Below are positions 1 to 6,906 of a stretch of 64,000 bases of DNA, in pieces. Within the stretch, counting starts at the first letter, position 1, and every line of letters starts with the position of its first letter. Below the pieces are notes generated by a model that was given only the letters and a program-made list of their open reading frames with translations, was not told the DNA's origin and did no database searches. This DNA is from Chitinophagaceae bacterium (lineage in GTDB: Bacteria > Bacteroidota > Bacteroidia > Chitinophagales > Chitinophagaceae). A program made the translations under genes and the position numbers. Location of the stretch: positions 62,001 to 126,000 of the forward strand of contig JAMLGU010000006.1 in NCBI GenBank assembly GCA_023957575.1. The letters are read 5' to 3'.

Positions 1-330
1 AATAAAGAAACATTGCTGCACGCCAACATGATTTTACTGAAGAAATTTAATATTACCGCAGATCCTTCAAAATATCAAGGTTCAGTAATCATTCCCCCTG
101 TGAGCATTGGCGAAGGATGCGTGATAACCAGCAGTGTAATAGGCCCCAATGTTACATTGGGAGAGAATACGATTATTGAGCGATCGGTGGTAAGTAATTC
201 TATCATTGGCGAGTACGCCAACCTGTCAGATATTGTGCTGATGAATTCGCTGATTGGTAACGATACGCTGATAAAGGGTAAGAAGCGTATTTTGAACATT
301 GGCGATCATACTACAATTGATTTGGGGTAG
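1..330 (+). CDS. Sugar nucleotidyltransferase, C-terminal end (5' partial)
   Basis: The reading frame is open to the left window edge, so only the last 109 codons are present. The visible part begins with NKETLLHANMILL, a helix typical of the end of a nucleotidyltransferase domain. It continues as short hexapeptide-like turns (VIIPPVSIGEGCVI, SVIGPNVTLGENTII, SVVSNSIIGEYANL), which form a left-handed beta-helix. The family (glucose-1-phosphate thymidylyl- or uridylyltransferase-like, or GlmU-like) makes activated sugars for cell-surface polymers. The substrate cannot be told from this fragment. The gene ends at a TAG and is followed by an 80-base gap before the next gene on the same strand. 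Confidence 0.75.
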   Translation, partial: NKETLLHANMILLKKFNITADPSKYQGSVIIPPVSIGEGCVITSSVIGPNVTLGENTIIERSVVSNSIIGEYANLSDIVLMNSLIGNDTLIKGKKRILNIGDHTTIDLG

Positions 331-410
331 CGAGAAAGTATTATTCTGAACAAATAATTAATTTCCTTTTCATTTTTGAGATAGGGTTTCAAATCATTAA
401 AAAATCAATC

Positions 411-1352
411 ATGTTATTTTCTTTATCCAACAGGATTACGCAACTATTTGATATTCAATATCCTATTATTCAGGCCGGTATGGTGTGGGCAAGTGGCTGG
501 CGGTTAGCAAGCGCTGTGAGCAATGCGGGCGGGCTTGGCTTAATCGGTTCGGGAAGCATGTATCCTGACGTGCTGAAAGAACATATTCAAAAATGCAAAG
601 CAGCTACTCAAATGCCTTATGGAGTGAATCTGCCTCTTTTTTATCCTGATTTGGAAACGCATGTAAAAACCATCATCGAAGAAAAGGTGCCTATTGTGTT
701 TACCAGCGCCGGTAATCCCAAACTATTGACGCCACGGTTTAAGGAACACGGCATTAAAGTGGCGCATGTGGTAAGCAGCAGTAAGTTTGCCCAAAAAGCC
801 CAGGAAGCCGGTTGCGATGCGGTGGTAGCCGAGGGTTTTGAAGCCGGAGGCCATAACGGCAGAGAAGAAACCACAACAATGGTGCTTGTTCCTTTGGTAT
901 GCGATGCGGTTACCATTCCGGTAATTGCGGCAGGCGGAATAGCCACCGGCAGACAGATGGCAGCTGCATTTATGTTGGGGGCCGAAGGCGTACAAATTGG
1001 GAGCCGCTTTGTGGCCAGCCCGGAGGCATCATCGCACGAAAAATTTAAACAGGCAGTGATTGATTCCAAAGAGGGAGATACGCATCTTTCGCTCAAACAA
1101 CTGATTCCGGTAAGGTTGTTGAAAAACCGGTTTTATGAAGAAGTAACGGCTGCCGAAGGAAATGGCGCTACAAAAGAGGAACTGCAACAATTGCTGGGGC
1201 GCGGACGTGCTAAAAAAGGAATGTTTGAAGGAGATTTGGACGAAGGCGAATTAGAAATAGGGCAGGTATCGGCTATGCTTCAGGACATTCGGCCGGCAGA
1301 CAAAATTGTTTCGGATATCTGGAATGAGTTTTTGAAAACCATTAATTCATAG
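411..1352 (+). CDS. Nitronate monooxygenase family flavoprotein (FabK-like TIM barrel)
   Basis: This 313-residue protein fits the NMO/2-nitropropane dioxygenase family, FMN-dependent TIM barrels that also include enoyl-ACP reductase FabK. Visible marks are the N-terminal YPIIQAGMVWASGWRLA strand-loop, the SNAGGLGLIGSG turn, VVAEGFEAGGHNG with the family histidine near residue 149, IPVIAAGGIATG (phosphate binding for FMN) and the GAEGVQIGSRFVASPE segment. Length is normal. Family members oxidise nitronates such as propionate-3-nitronate, or reduce enoyl-ACP; the sequence alone does not decide between the two. It starts at ATG 411 and stands alone, with a terminator-like hairpin about 120 bases after its stop. 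Confidence 0.85.
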   Translation: MLFSLSNRITQLFDIQYPIIQAGMVWASGWRLASAVSNAGGLGLIGSGSMYPDVLKEHIQKCKAATQMPYGVNLPLFYPDLETHVKTIIEEKVPIVFTSAGNPKLLTPRFKEHGIKVAHVVSSSKFAQKAQEAGCDAVVAEGFEAGGHNGREETTTMVLVPLVCDAVTIPVIAAGGIATGRQMAAAFMLGAEGVQIGSRFVASPEASSHEKFKQAVIDSKEGDTHLSLKQLIPVRLLKNRFYEEVTAAEGNGATKEELQQLLGRGRAKKGMFEGDLDEGELEIGQVSAMLQDIRPADKIVSDIWNEFLKTINS

Positions 1353-1471
1353 AAAGTTCCTTGTAATATTTTTTTTAAGCCAAACGCAGCTAACAGTGGC
1401 ATTTACCTCTACCTCAAAACGATACCATCAACATTAAACAACAATGACGGAGTTGGACGAAGGGATACAGA

Positions 1472-1501
1472 AAAGCCCCGGTCGTTTTGGATTGAGGCTT
1501 T
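1472..1501 (+). terminator. Terminator-like hairpin (GGTC-loop-GATT type)
   Basis: Arms AAAGCC (1472-1477) and GGCTTT (1496-1501) enclose an inner stem GGTC/GATT with loop GTTTTG; only one position in the stem is unpaired. It lies 120 bases after the nitronate monooxygenase stop and just before the insertion sequence. A clearly related hairpin lies at 3431-3452 on the other side of the IS, with base changes that keep pairing. No long T run follows, so termination is inferred. Confidence 0.45.
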
Positions 1502-1557
1502 ATCGTTTATTTTAATCCCTAACCTCGAAAAAAATACGTATTAGAGAAAAAAGGTGT

Positions 1558-1589
1558 AAAAATCCTTGTTATTTCAGGGATTTTTATTT
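1558..1589 (+). terminator. Insulating hairpin inside the IS left end
   Basis: AAAAATCC (1558-1565) pairs with GGATTTTT (1578-1585) around a 12-base loop and is followed by T-rich sequence. It lies ahead of the transposase gene, where it could block transcription entering from the nitronate monooxygenase side. The pairing is seen; the role is inferred from common IS design. Confidence 0.5.
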
Positions 1590-1619
1590 TCTTTGTAATA
1601 CGTAATACACGTATTATAT

Positions 1620-3092
1620 ATGAAAAAATCTGATTCTCCACACCCGCTTTGGGCGATTAAACATCGCAAGCCCGGCACCGAACTTCGGCGCATCAATAAC
1701 AGGTACTATCTGTATGAGTACAAAACAGTATATAACGCAGAGACTAAAAGGCCAAAAAAGGTATCAGGAAAGTGTTTGGGAACCATCACCGAAAAAGAAG
1801 GTTTTCGGCAATCGCCACGCCTTTTGGTAACTAAAATACAGGAAGGCAAAATCAATACACCCATTTTTGTAAGAGAATATGGCTTATCGTACTTTATCGT
1901 TAAAAAATTCAAACATTATGCCGATAAGCTAAAAAAGTATTTTCCAGATTATTGGCAACAAATTCTAAGCATTGCTTATTGTCGGTTTGCCTTTAGAAGT
2001 CCTTTAAAAAACATGCCTTACAGGATTGAGAGCAGTTTTCTTTATGAGCTTCTGGATATGCCCACTTTTAACGACAAAACCGCTTCAATAGTACTAAACC
2101 ATGTTGGCGGACAAAGTGAGGCCACACAGTCGTATATGCGTTCTTTTATCGGCAAAGATGATTATATCCTTATTGACGGCACATCCATCATTAGTAAATC
2201 AGAAAATATTCCGATGGCCCAAAAAGGCTATAATACCCATTATAACTTTGATGGTCAGGTTAATATTCTGTATATCTATTCTCTTACCAGCCGTATGCCG
2301 GTATTTTATCGTTTGGTACCCGGCAACATCAGGGATGTAAAGGCGTTTAAAAATACATTGGCCATGTCTGGGGTAAAGAAGGCCATTATTGTAGCCGACA
2401 AAGGGTTTTACTCAAAAGCTAATATTACTTTACTCAGAGAAGAGAAGCTGGACTACATTATACCTCTAAAAAGAGACAATGCACTGATAGATTACAGCCT
2501 GTTGACCAATAATATGTTTAAAGCCAATGCAAAGTTCTTTACCCATGAGAACCGAATCGTCTGGCCCCTGCAGCAACAGCAGGAAGATACTCTTATTCAT
2601 TTGTTTTTAGATGACGAGCTAAGGCTCAGGGAAGAACGTGATTATCTGATGCGAACCAGAAACAGCCCTGAAACATATTCATTAGAAAAATATTATACAA
2701 AGGCTGCCAGATTTGGAACCATCGCATTGTTAAGCGAAAAAAACCTCACAGATAGCGAAGAAGTCTATGAAACCTATAAAAGCAGAATGTATATAGAAAC
2801 CATGTTTGATGGCATGAAGAATGTTCTGGAAGCAGACCATACCTATATGCAGAATGAACAAACGCTGCAAGGATGGATGTTCATCAATCACCTTTGCCTG
2901 CAATGGTACCAGCAATTTTATATTGAACTAAAAGATAAACAAATAATCAAAAAAATATCGGTAAACGATTATATACAACTGCTGACAAGCATCAAAAAGG
3001 TAAAGATAAATAACCAGTGGCACCTGAATGAATTTACCAATGCTACCAACAAACTTATCAAAAAACTTGGCCTCGATTTATATAATACGTAA
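1620..3092 (+). CDS. IS4/IS1634-type DDE transposase
   Basis: This 490-residue DDE transposase matches the IS1634-like branch of the IS4 superfamily. The likely acidic triad is D in YILIDGTSIISKSEN, D in KAIIVADKGFYSKANI, and E in the C-terminal block SRMYIETMFDGMKN. The segment between the second D and the E holds a beta-strand insertion, as is usual for IS4 relatives. The N-terminal part (RYYLYEYKTVYNAETKRPKK) is the strand-rich region that commonly opens these proteins. The frame is intact from ATG 1620 to TAA 3092, so the element may still be active. The stop codon overlaps the right terminal repeat. Confidence 0.88.
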   Translation: MKKSDSPHPLWAIKHRKPGTELRRINNRYYLYEYKTVYNAETKRPKKVSGKCLGTITEKEGFRQSPRLLVTKIQEGKINTPIFVREYGLSYFIVKKFKHYADKLKKYFPDYWQQILSIAYCRFAFRSPLKNMPYRIESSFLYELLDMPTFNDKTASIVLNHVGGQSEATQSYMRSFIGKDDYILIDGTSIISKSENIPMAQKGYNTHYNFDGQVNILYIYSLTSRMPVFYRLVPGNIRDVKAFKNTLAMSGVKKAIIVADKGFYSKANITLLREEKLDYIIPLKRDNALIDYSLLTNNMFKANAKFFTHENRIVWPLQQQQEDTLIHLFLDDELRLREERDYLMRTRNSPETYSLEKYYTKAARFGTIALLSEKNLTDSEEVYETYKSRMYIETMFDGMKNVLEADHTYMQNEQTLQGWMFINHLCLQWYQQFYIELKDKQIIKKISVNDYIQLLTSIKKVKINNQWHLNEFTNATNKLIKKLGLDLYNT

Positions 3093-3114
3093 AAAAGAAA
3101 GTTAGGGGTTAAAA

Positions 3115-3244
3115 CTTTAATCTCCTGTTCATCACTACTTACGCCAACAGTTTTCAATTCCTTGAATTTTCCTTTCTTCTTTTCAACAATCACCACACTT
3201 GTCGTTCCTGAACGATTCTTTTTTTTATGCACAAACATTCTCAA
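3115..3244 (-). pseudogene. N-terminal stump of an IS1634 family transposase
   Basis: On the minus strand from ATG 3244 the frame reads FVHKKKNRSGTTSVVIVE, then KGKFKELKTVGVSSDEQEI. This is the familiar opening of IS1634-type transposases and differs from the complete transposase next door. After about 43 codons it runs into the right end of the complete IS at 3114, and the following residues come from the IS terminal repeat. I could not find the rest of the gene on the left side of that IS, so the remainder was deleted or moved. The identification rests on the N-terminal block only. Confidence 0.7.
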
Positions 3245-3262
3245 AAATAGCTCATTTAGCTG

Positions 3263-3290
3263 TTTGCGTCACCCAAAATGGTGACGCAAA
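3263..3290. repeat. Perfect 10-bp hairpin upstream of the IS stump
   Basis: TTTGCGTCAC (3263-3272) and GTGACGCAAA (3281-3290) are perfect reverse complements around an 8-base loop. The hairpin lies 18 bases upstream of the start of the truncated IS1634-type gene. It may be the promoter-side hairpin or terminal repeat of that lost element. No second copy of the arm was noticed elsewhere in the window. Confidence 0.55.
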
Positions 3291-3430
3291 AAATATAATA
3301 TACTGAAATACAGATAGTTATAAAATACAGCAAAAAATAGTGTCAAAGTCAGGAAACAATATAGATTCACCGTTTTAGACTTGTCATAGAGATTGAATTG
3401 CAAACCTATTTCAAATTTATAAAGGAAAAT

Positions 3431-3452
3431 CCCTGGTCGCTTTGGATCGGGG
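3431..3452 (+). terminator. Second GGTC-loop-GATC hairpin
   Basis: CCCTGGTC (3431-3438) pairs with GATCGGGG (3445-3452) over 8 positions with two G.T wobbles and a loop GCTTTG. It is followed by TTAATTCATTATTTTTTT. It resembles the hairpin at 1472-1501 in the inner stem and loop, with paired changes. The stretch 3291-3715 around it otherwise shows no gene I can support: it is AT-rich, and its short open frames lack family resemblance. Confidence 0.45.
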
Positions 3453-3715
3453 CTTAATTCATTATTTTTTTGTGTTTAAATTATAATCTCTTTTTCAAAA
3501 GCTTTTTCAAATTGTTTTCTAAAATAAGTTTTATAATATGCTCCCCAATATTAAATTTACGAAAAACTGTCTTACGAAGCACGAAACCGCCACATTTGCC
3601 ATACCGCTGGTATGCCTCGTTCTTCTTCTCGTCCGTCTGTGGTGCGTTGGCAAGCAAGCTTTCTACATTTTTTTGTTTGGCCTTGTGTGTCAGCAAAAAT
3701 GCAAATGTGCTTGCT

Positions 3716-3870
3716 TTAGCGTTGGCTTGTGTTTATTCGTTTTTGTAATTCAGTCAGTCTGTTTATTAGTTCGTCAAAGTTTAGTGGTTGTCCGTAAATC
3801 ATACTGCCTTTCATTTCGTCATAGTCCGCTTCCCACTTATTTATGATGGTGTCAGGCGGAATGAATTTGA
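3716..3870 (-). pseudogene. Detached C-terminal tail of the AbiEii toxin (frameshifted)
   Basis: On the minus strand, one frame away from the toxin gene, this stretch reads IKFIPPDTIINKWEADYDEM, then KGSMIYGQPLNFDELINRL and ends TELQKRINTSQR before TAA at 3716-3718. The PP-x-x-x-I-x-x-W-x-x-D-Y and M-I-Y-G pattern is the usual end of AbiEii-type nucleotidyltransferases. It joins the main frame if one base is restored near 3869-3878. The restored protein would be about 342 residues. Either the gene is decaying, or this is an assembly or sequencing error. Confidence 0.75.
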
Positions 3871-4743
3871 TGTTTGCAGGATTTGTTTTGAATAATCAAT
3901 TCCCGAAATAGCTGTAACCTTACTGCGATGTCTTACGATTGTGTCGTAAAGTTCTGTGTCTTGCAAAGCTATGTCAGCATATTCAGTTTGGCTCAACTTT
4001 TCAATGTCGTAAAGATGTCGGCTTAATCTCTCAACTCGTATTTTGTCAAGTGGTTTTTGAAATTCTTCGTGCAATAAAAATATCTTTTCAAGAAATGTCC
4101 TTTCAGGATTTGCAACAGGAATGGTAAGAGGTTTGTCTGTAAAAGGATTGTCTTTATAAATTTCAGAAACAAATGTCCCGAAAGTTCGTTGCGTAAATGG
4201 TTCTTTCAATGAACGACTACCAACTTCAACCAAAACACCGGGTTTCAAGTAAGTGTCCGTTTCCGTGAGTTTGTTGTAATAGATTTCAATAATCAAAGGG
4301 TCTTGGTCGTGATTTTCAACTTCACGATAATTTGCTGTAACGTCTTTGAAACCCAATTCAGCAAACTTACTTTTCAGTTCTTCGGTAAAAACTTCCGTGA
4401 TGAACTGATACGATTTTCTTCTTAGTTTTCTGATGTCGCCTTTTGTGAGTTCGCCTGTGAAACCTAAAAATTCTCTGTCTAATGCTAAATCAATATCTTC
4501 CGAAAAACGTTGTATCAACTTCCAACCTTTGCTCAACGAAGTTCCACCTTTAAAGATTAAAGCATTTGCCCATTCCATTGAAAAGATTGTTGCCAATGTG
4601 TGAACTACCCACCAATCTTTTTCTGCGGCTGATGAAGAAGGTAAACCGATTTGTCGGCTTGTTTCTGCAAACAATCTGATTTTAGTTTCATCGGGCAACC
4701 GAAACCACTCTTTTAAATGTGAAAACTCATTCATTGTCTGCAA
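3841..4743 (-). CDS. AbiEii-type nucleotidyltransferase toxin (C-terminus frameshifted)
   Basis: This 300-residue frame belongs to the nucleotidyl transferase AbiEii/AbiGii toxin family, the toxin of type IV toxin-antitoxin phage-defence pairs. The nucleotidyltransferase signature is present: FKGGTSLSKGW, then RFSEDIDLAL with the two aspartates of the metal site, and later PERTFLEKIFLLHEE. Family members add nucleotides to tRNA 3' ends or otherwise block translation. The start at 4743 overlaps the antitoxin stop by 17 bases, suggesting translational coupling. The frame ends early as NSFRLTPS, while the normal ending is found in another frame to 3716. The catalytic core is intact, so partial function cannot be excluded. 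Confidence 0.85.
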   Translation of the reverse strand: MQTMNEFSHLKEWFRLPDETKIRLFAETSRQIGLPSSSAAEKDWWVVHTLATIFSMEWANALIFKGGTSLSKGWKLIQRFSEDIDLALDREFLGFTGELTKGDIRKLRRKSYQFITEVFTEELKSKFAELGFKDVTANYREVENHDQDPLIIEIYYNKLTETDTYLKPGVLVEVGSRSLKEPFTQRTFGTFVSEIYKDNPFTDKPLTIPVANPERTFLEKIFLLHEEFQKPLDKIRVERLSRHLYDIEKLSQTEYADIALQDTELYDTIVRHRSKVTAISGIDYSKQILQTSNSFRLTPS

Positions 4744-5323
4744 TCAATTTTCTTATCCAAACAGGCGCTAATTGCAAATCGTGCTGAAAATGTTTTGGAT
4801 TTTCGTTTTTCAAAATCTCCTTTATCTGTTTTATTTCTTCGGCGGTTGCTTGGTCTTTGCCGATTGTCCGTAACGCTTGTATTGCTAACGTGCTGATTTC
4901 GCCAACGAAAGCCAAATTTTTAGAACTCGCCTTTTTAAACGTAATGGTTTGTTTCCCGATTTTAATTTTTCGTGCCGAAGTGTCGGAATAGAAAACAATG
5001 TTTAATGGAACTTGCGTTGTCAATCCCAATTTATACATTGCATAACTGCCTGTTGGTATTATGGTTGCTCTATCTCTTTTTGCTATGGCAACGGCAATTT
5101 CCTCAATACTCGGCAATACCTTTCCTATGTAATCGTCAATGACAGGACGAACATAAATACCTTGTGCAACTCGTTCTAACTCGCCCGATTTTACTAAGCG
5201 TTCCAATGCTTTATTTGCAGCTTTGGTATTGGTAATTTTGGCAAAACTGTCCACAAAGAAAAGCGTTCCTCTTGGGCTTCGCTTTATCTTTTCTAACACT
5301 TGTATTTCAACACTTTTGGACAT
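4727..5323 (-). CDS. AbiEi-type antitoxin / DUF6088 family protein
   Basis: This 198-residue protein sits directly upstream of the AbiEii-type toxin and overlaps it by 17 bases. It has the expected two-part form. An N-terminal winged-helix-like region comes first (TLFFVDSFAKITNTKAANKA, then LERLVKSGELERVAQGIYVR). It is followed by a domain with AIAKRDRATIIPTGSYAMYK and LNIVFYSDTSARKIKIG. Proteins of this kind neutralise the nucleotidyltransferase and repress their own promoter. The sequence is intact. A strong inverted repeat overlaps the likely promoter 18 bases upstream of the start (5341-5367). The family name rests on recognition of these motifs and on gene order. Confidence 0.85.
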   Translation of the reverse strand: MSKSVEIQVLEKIKRSPRGTLFFVDSFAKITNTKAANKALERLVKSGELERVAQGIYVRPVIDDYIGKVLPSIEEIAVAIAKRDRATIIPTGSYAMYKLGLTTQVPLNIVFYSDTSARKIKIGKQTITFKKASSKNLAFVGEISTLAIQALRTIGKDQATAEEIKQIKEILKNENPKHFQHDLQLAPVWIRKLIADNE

Positions 5324-5340
5324 TTTTACGCTTTATTCTT

Positions 5341-5367
5341 GTCGCAAATTTAGTAAATATTTGCGAC
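5341..5367 (-). promoter_or_regulatory. Inverted repeat overlapping the AbiE promoter, probable antitoxin operator
   Basis: GTCGCAAAT (5341-5349) and ATTTGCGAC (5359-5367) form a perfect 9-bp inverted repeat with a 9-base spacer. On the minus strand TAAATTTG (5352 down to 5345), which fits the Bacteroidota -7 box TAnnTTTG, lies inside the repeat. AbiEi proteins studied in other bacteria bind inverted repeats in their own promoter, so an operator is a reasonable inference. A site overlapping the -7 box would block transcription directly. Confidence 0.6.
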
Positions 5368-5390
5368 AAAACAAGAGAAATAAACTATTG

Positions 5391-5534
5391 TTACACCTGA
5401 CAGAAAAAACCAAAATCCTTGTCAATCAATAATGCTCTATCTAAAAGGCTGTTGAACTCTTCGCAAGAAGTTTCGGGCAAAAGCGAACAAGAATAACAAG
5501 CTGCTAAATTCATTCCGCCAATTCCTTGTCCGTC
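5391..5534 (-). pseudogene. C-terminal stump resembling a DUF1998 (DrmB/helicase-associated) protein
   Basis: The minus-strand frame reads DGQGIGGMNLAACYSCSLL, then PETSCEEFNSLLDRALLID, and ends FGFFCQV at a TAA (5391-5393). The order C-x2-C, PE-x-SCE, N-x2-LDR is the hallmark I associate with the end of DUF1998/MZB domains. These occur in DISARM DrmB and in some DEAD/DEAH helicases. A stop lies directly upstream, and I find no further upstream part: the rest of the stretch to 5735 has no gene I can support. It sits beside the AbiE pair, so it is probably a scar of a lost defence gene. Confidence 0.6.
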
Positions 5535-5735
5535 TTATTTTCAAGATATCCATAAATGAATTTATTAACCACAAAACCTACAGCTCATTTTGAGTCATTA
5601 TTATTTGCAATAAAATGATTTTTATCTAATTTTTGCAGCTGGTTTCAAAACAGCAGGCAAGGAACCTGCAATACACAAAGAATGCAGCAGCCAAAATCGG
5701 CTGCTGCAATTTCTTTATATAAAAAGTATATCTGA

Positions 5736-6422
5736 TTAATCTCTTCTTCCCATGAAGATGGCAATATATTGCAGCAGCATCACAACCGCTGCCAAAGCCG
5801 CTACTACATAAGTGGTGGCTGCCCATTTAAGCGCATCTTTGGCGCCGGGGTATTCGCTGCTGTTGGTTACGTTGGTGTGGTTCAACCAGGCTAATGCCCT
5901 TCGGCTGGCATCAAACTCTACCGGAAGGGTGATTAACGAAAACAATACCGTAACAGCCATCAAAATAATGCCTACCAACAATAAAGTGTAGCTGCCGGAA
6001 GCTGCCATAAAAAGACCTGCCAATAAAACCCAGTTTACAATAGTGGAGCTGAACTGAACAGCCGGAACCAGACGGCTTCTCATCTGTAGTGGAGCATAAG
6101 CCGTTGCATGTTGCACTGCATGGCCACATTCGTGGGCGGCTACTGCTGCCGAAGCAATGCTTCTGCCTTCATACACATCGGGGCTGAGGTTCACAGTTTT
6201 TTTGGTAGGATCATAGTGATCGCTCAAAAAACCGGGTACAGAAGTAACCTGTACATCATAAATTCCGTTTTCACGAAGCATTTTTTCGGCAATTTCACGG
6301 CCACTCATGCCATTGGCAAGCGGAATTTTACTGTATTTTGAAAATTTACTCTTCAAAATCATTGAAACAACCATACTGATTCCCATGAACAGTATTGAAA
6401 CGAGCATAATTGAAGGTGTCAT
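5736..6422 (-). CDS. Membrane-bound zinc metallopeptidase (YugP-like)
   Basis: This 228-residue protein matches the YugP-like neutral zinc metallopeptidase family. The zinc motif is AAHECGHAVQHATAYAP (HExxH form) near residues 114-130. Hydrophobic segments lie at the N-terminus (SIMLVSILFMGISMVVSMIL), after the zinc motif (STIVNWVLLAGLFMAAS, then LLLVGIILMAVTVLFSLI) and at the C-terminus (TYVVAALAAVVMLLQYIAIF). The preceding segment ANGMSGREIAEKMLRENGIYDV is typical of the family. The active site would lie at the membrane surface; the physiological substrate is not established for the family. It is a single gene with a 480-base gap upstream. Confidence 0.88.
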   Translation of the reverse strand: MTPSIMLVSILFMGISMVVSMILKSKFSKYSKIPLANGMSGREIAEKMLRENGIYDVQVTSVPGFLSDHYDPTKKTVNLSPDVYEGRSIASAAVAAHECGHAVQHATAYAPLQMRSRLVPAVQFSSTIVNWVLLAGLFMAASGSYTLLLVGIILMAVTVLFSLITLPVEFDASRRALAWLNHTNVTNSSEYPGAKDALKWAATTYVVAALAAVVMLLQYIAIFMGRRD

Positions 6423-6906
6423 TTACTAATGTTTAATTTTTAATCAATTGAAATTAATATCTGCAAATCTATAACCAATTGTAATATAAAAGAAAAATAT
6501 GACTTTTTGTCATGTAGATAACTTTTTTCGTTTCATATTGCCACATTTTCAATTTGTATTGACCTGATTTTCATTTATTTGTGCTTCTAAGCTATTTCAA
6601 ATAACTAATATTTTGCACCTATTCAACCCAAATTGATTTTTTATTTTTGACAGGTATTTGTATCTTAGTACCAGAATTTAATGGGTTAGTAAGTAAAAGG
6701 TCGGTCGAAAGATTGGCCTTTTTACTTTTTGAGAACTGTGTTTTGGGCGATGAAATGTTTAATCATTACCGAATAAAATGATGATAGAAATTCATCAGTT
6801 GAAGAGTGCGACGCAAGACCGCCGGGATATGTTGCCAAGCCGGTAACATAAAAAAATAAACACAAAAAACTGCCTTTCGGTTTACATTCGTTATATCTTT
6901 ATTGTT
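6423..6906. other. Intergenic region between the zinc peptidase and radA
   Basis: No protein gene is supported here. Three things stand out. A terminator-like hairpin lies at 6698-6719. A TATCTTAG box at 6661-6668, about 35 bases before it, could give a very short transcript. The 15-base word AAGAGTGCGACGCAA at 6802-6816 recurs inverted at 58230-58244. TATCTTTA at 6894-6901 lies only 5 bases before the radA start and could be its -7 box, which would make the message nearly leaderless. Confidence 0.4.
6698..6723 (+). terminator. Terminator hairpin with GAAA tetraloop
   Basis: AGGTCGGTC (6698-6706) and GATTGGCCT (6711-6719) pair along all nine positions, three of them G.T wobbles, around a GAAA loop, followed by a short T run. 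It lies between two genes transcribed away from it, so it does not serve either neighbour in an obvious way. It shares the inner GGTC/GATT stem with the hairpins at 1472 and 3431. Confidence 0.5.

Larger units (their letters stand above)
1510..3114 (+). mobile_element. Complete IS4/IS1634-type insertion sequence
   Basis: The element is bounded by inverted repeats. The left end begins TTTTAATCCCTAAC at 1510 and the right end, read inward from 3114, begins TTTTAACCCCTAAC, so 13 of the outer 14 positions agree. Both ends also carry TACGTATTA slightly further in. One transposase gene fills the element, and its stop codon lies inside the right repeat. An AT-rich hairpin (AAAAATCC 1558-1565 with GGATTTTT 1578-1585) lies between the left end and the gene, as insulating terminators often do in IS elements. 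I see no convincing target-site duplication. The right end abuts the stump of another IS transposase. Confidence 0.8.

Noticed and set aside
641..1096. A 151-codon minus-strand open frame
   Set aside because: Antisense to the nitronate monooxygenase gene; composition follows that gene and there is no recognisable motif.
3470..3846. Two plus-strand open frames of 92 and 102 codons
   Set aside because: They are antisense to the displaced AbiEii tail or to AT-rich spacer, and are rich in cysteine and phenylalanine without a pattern.
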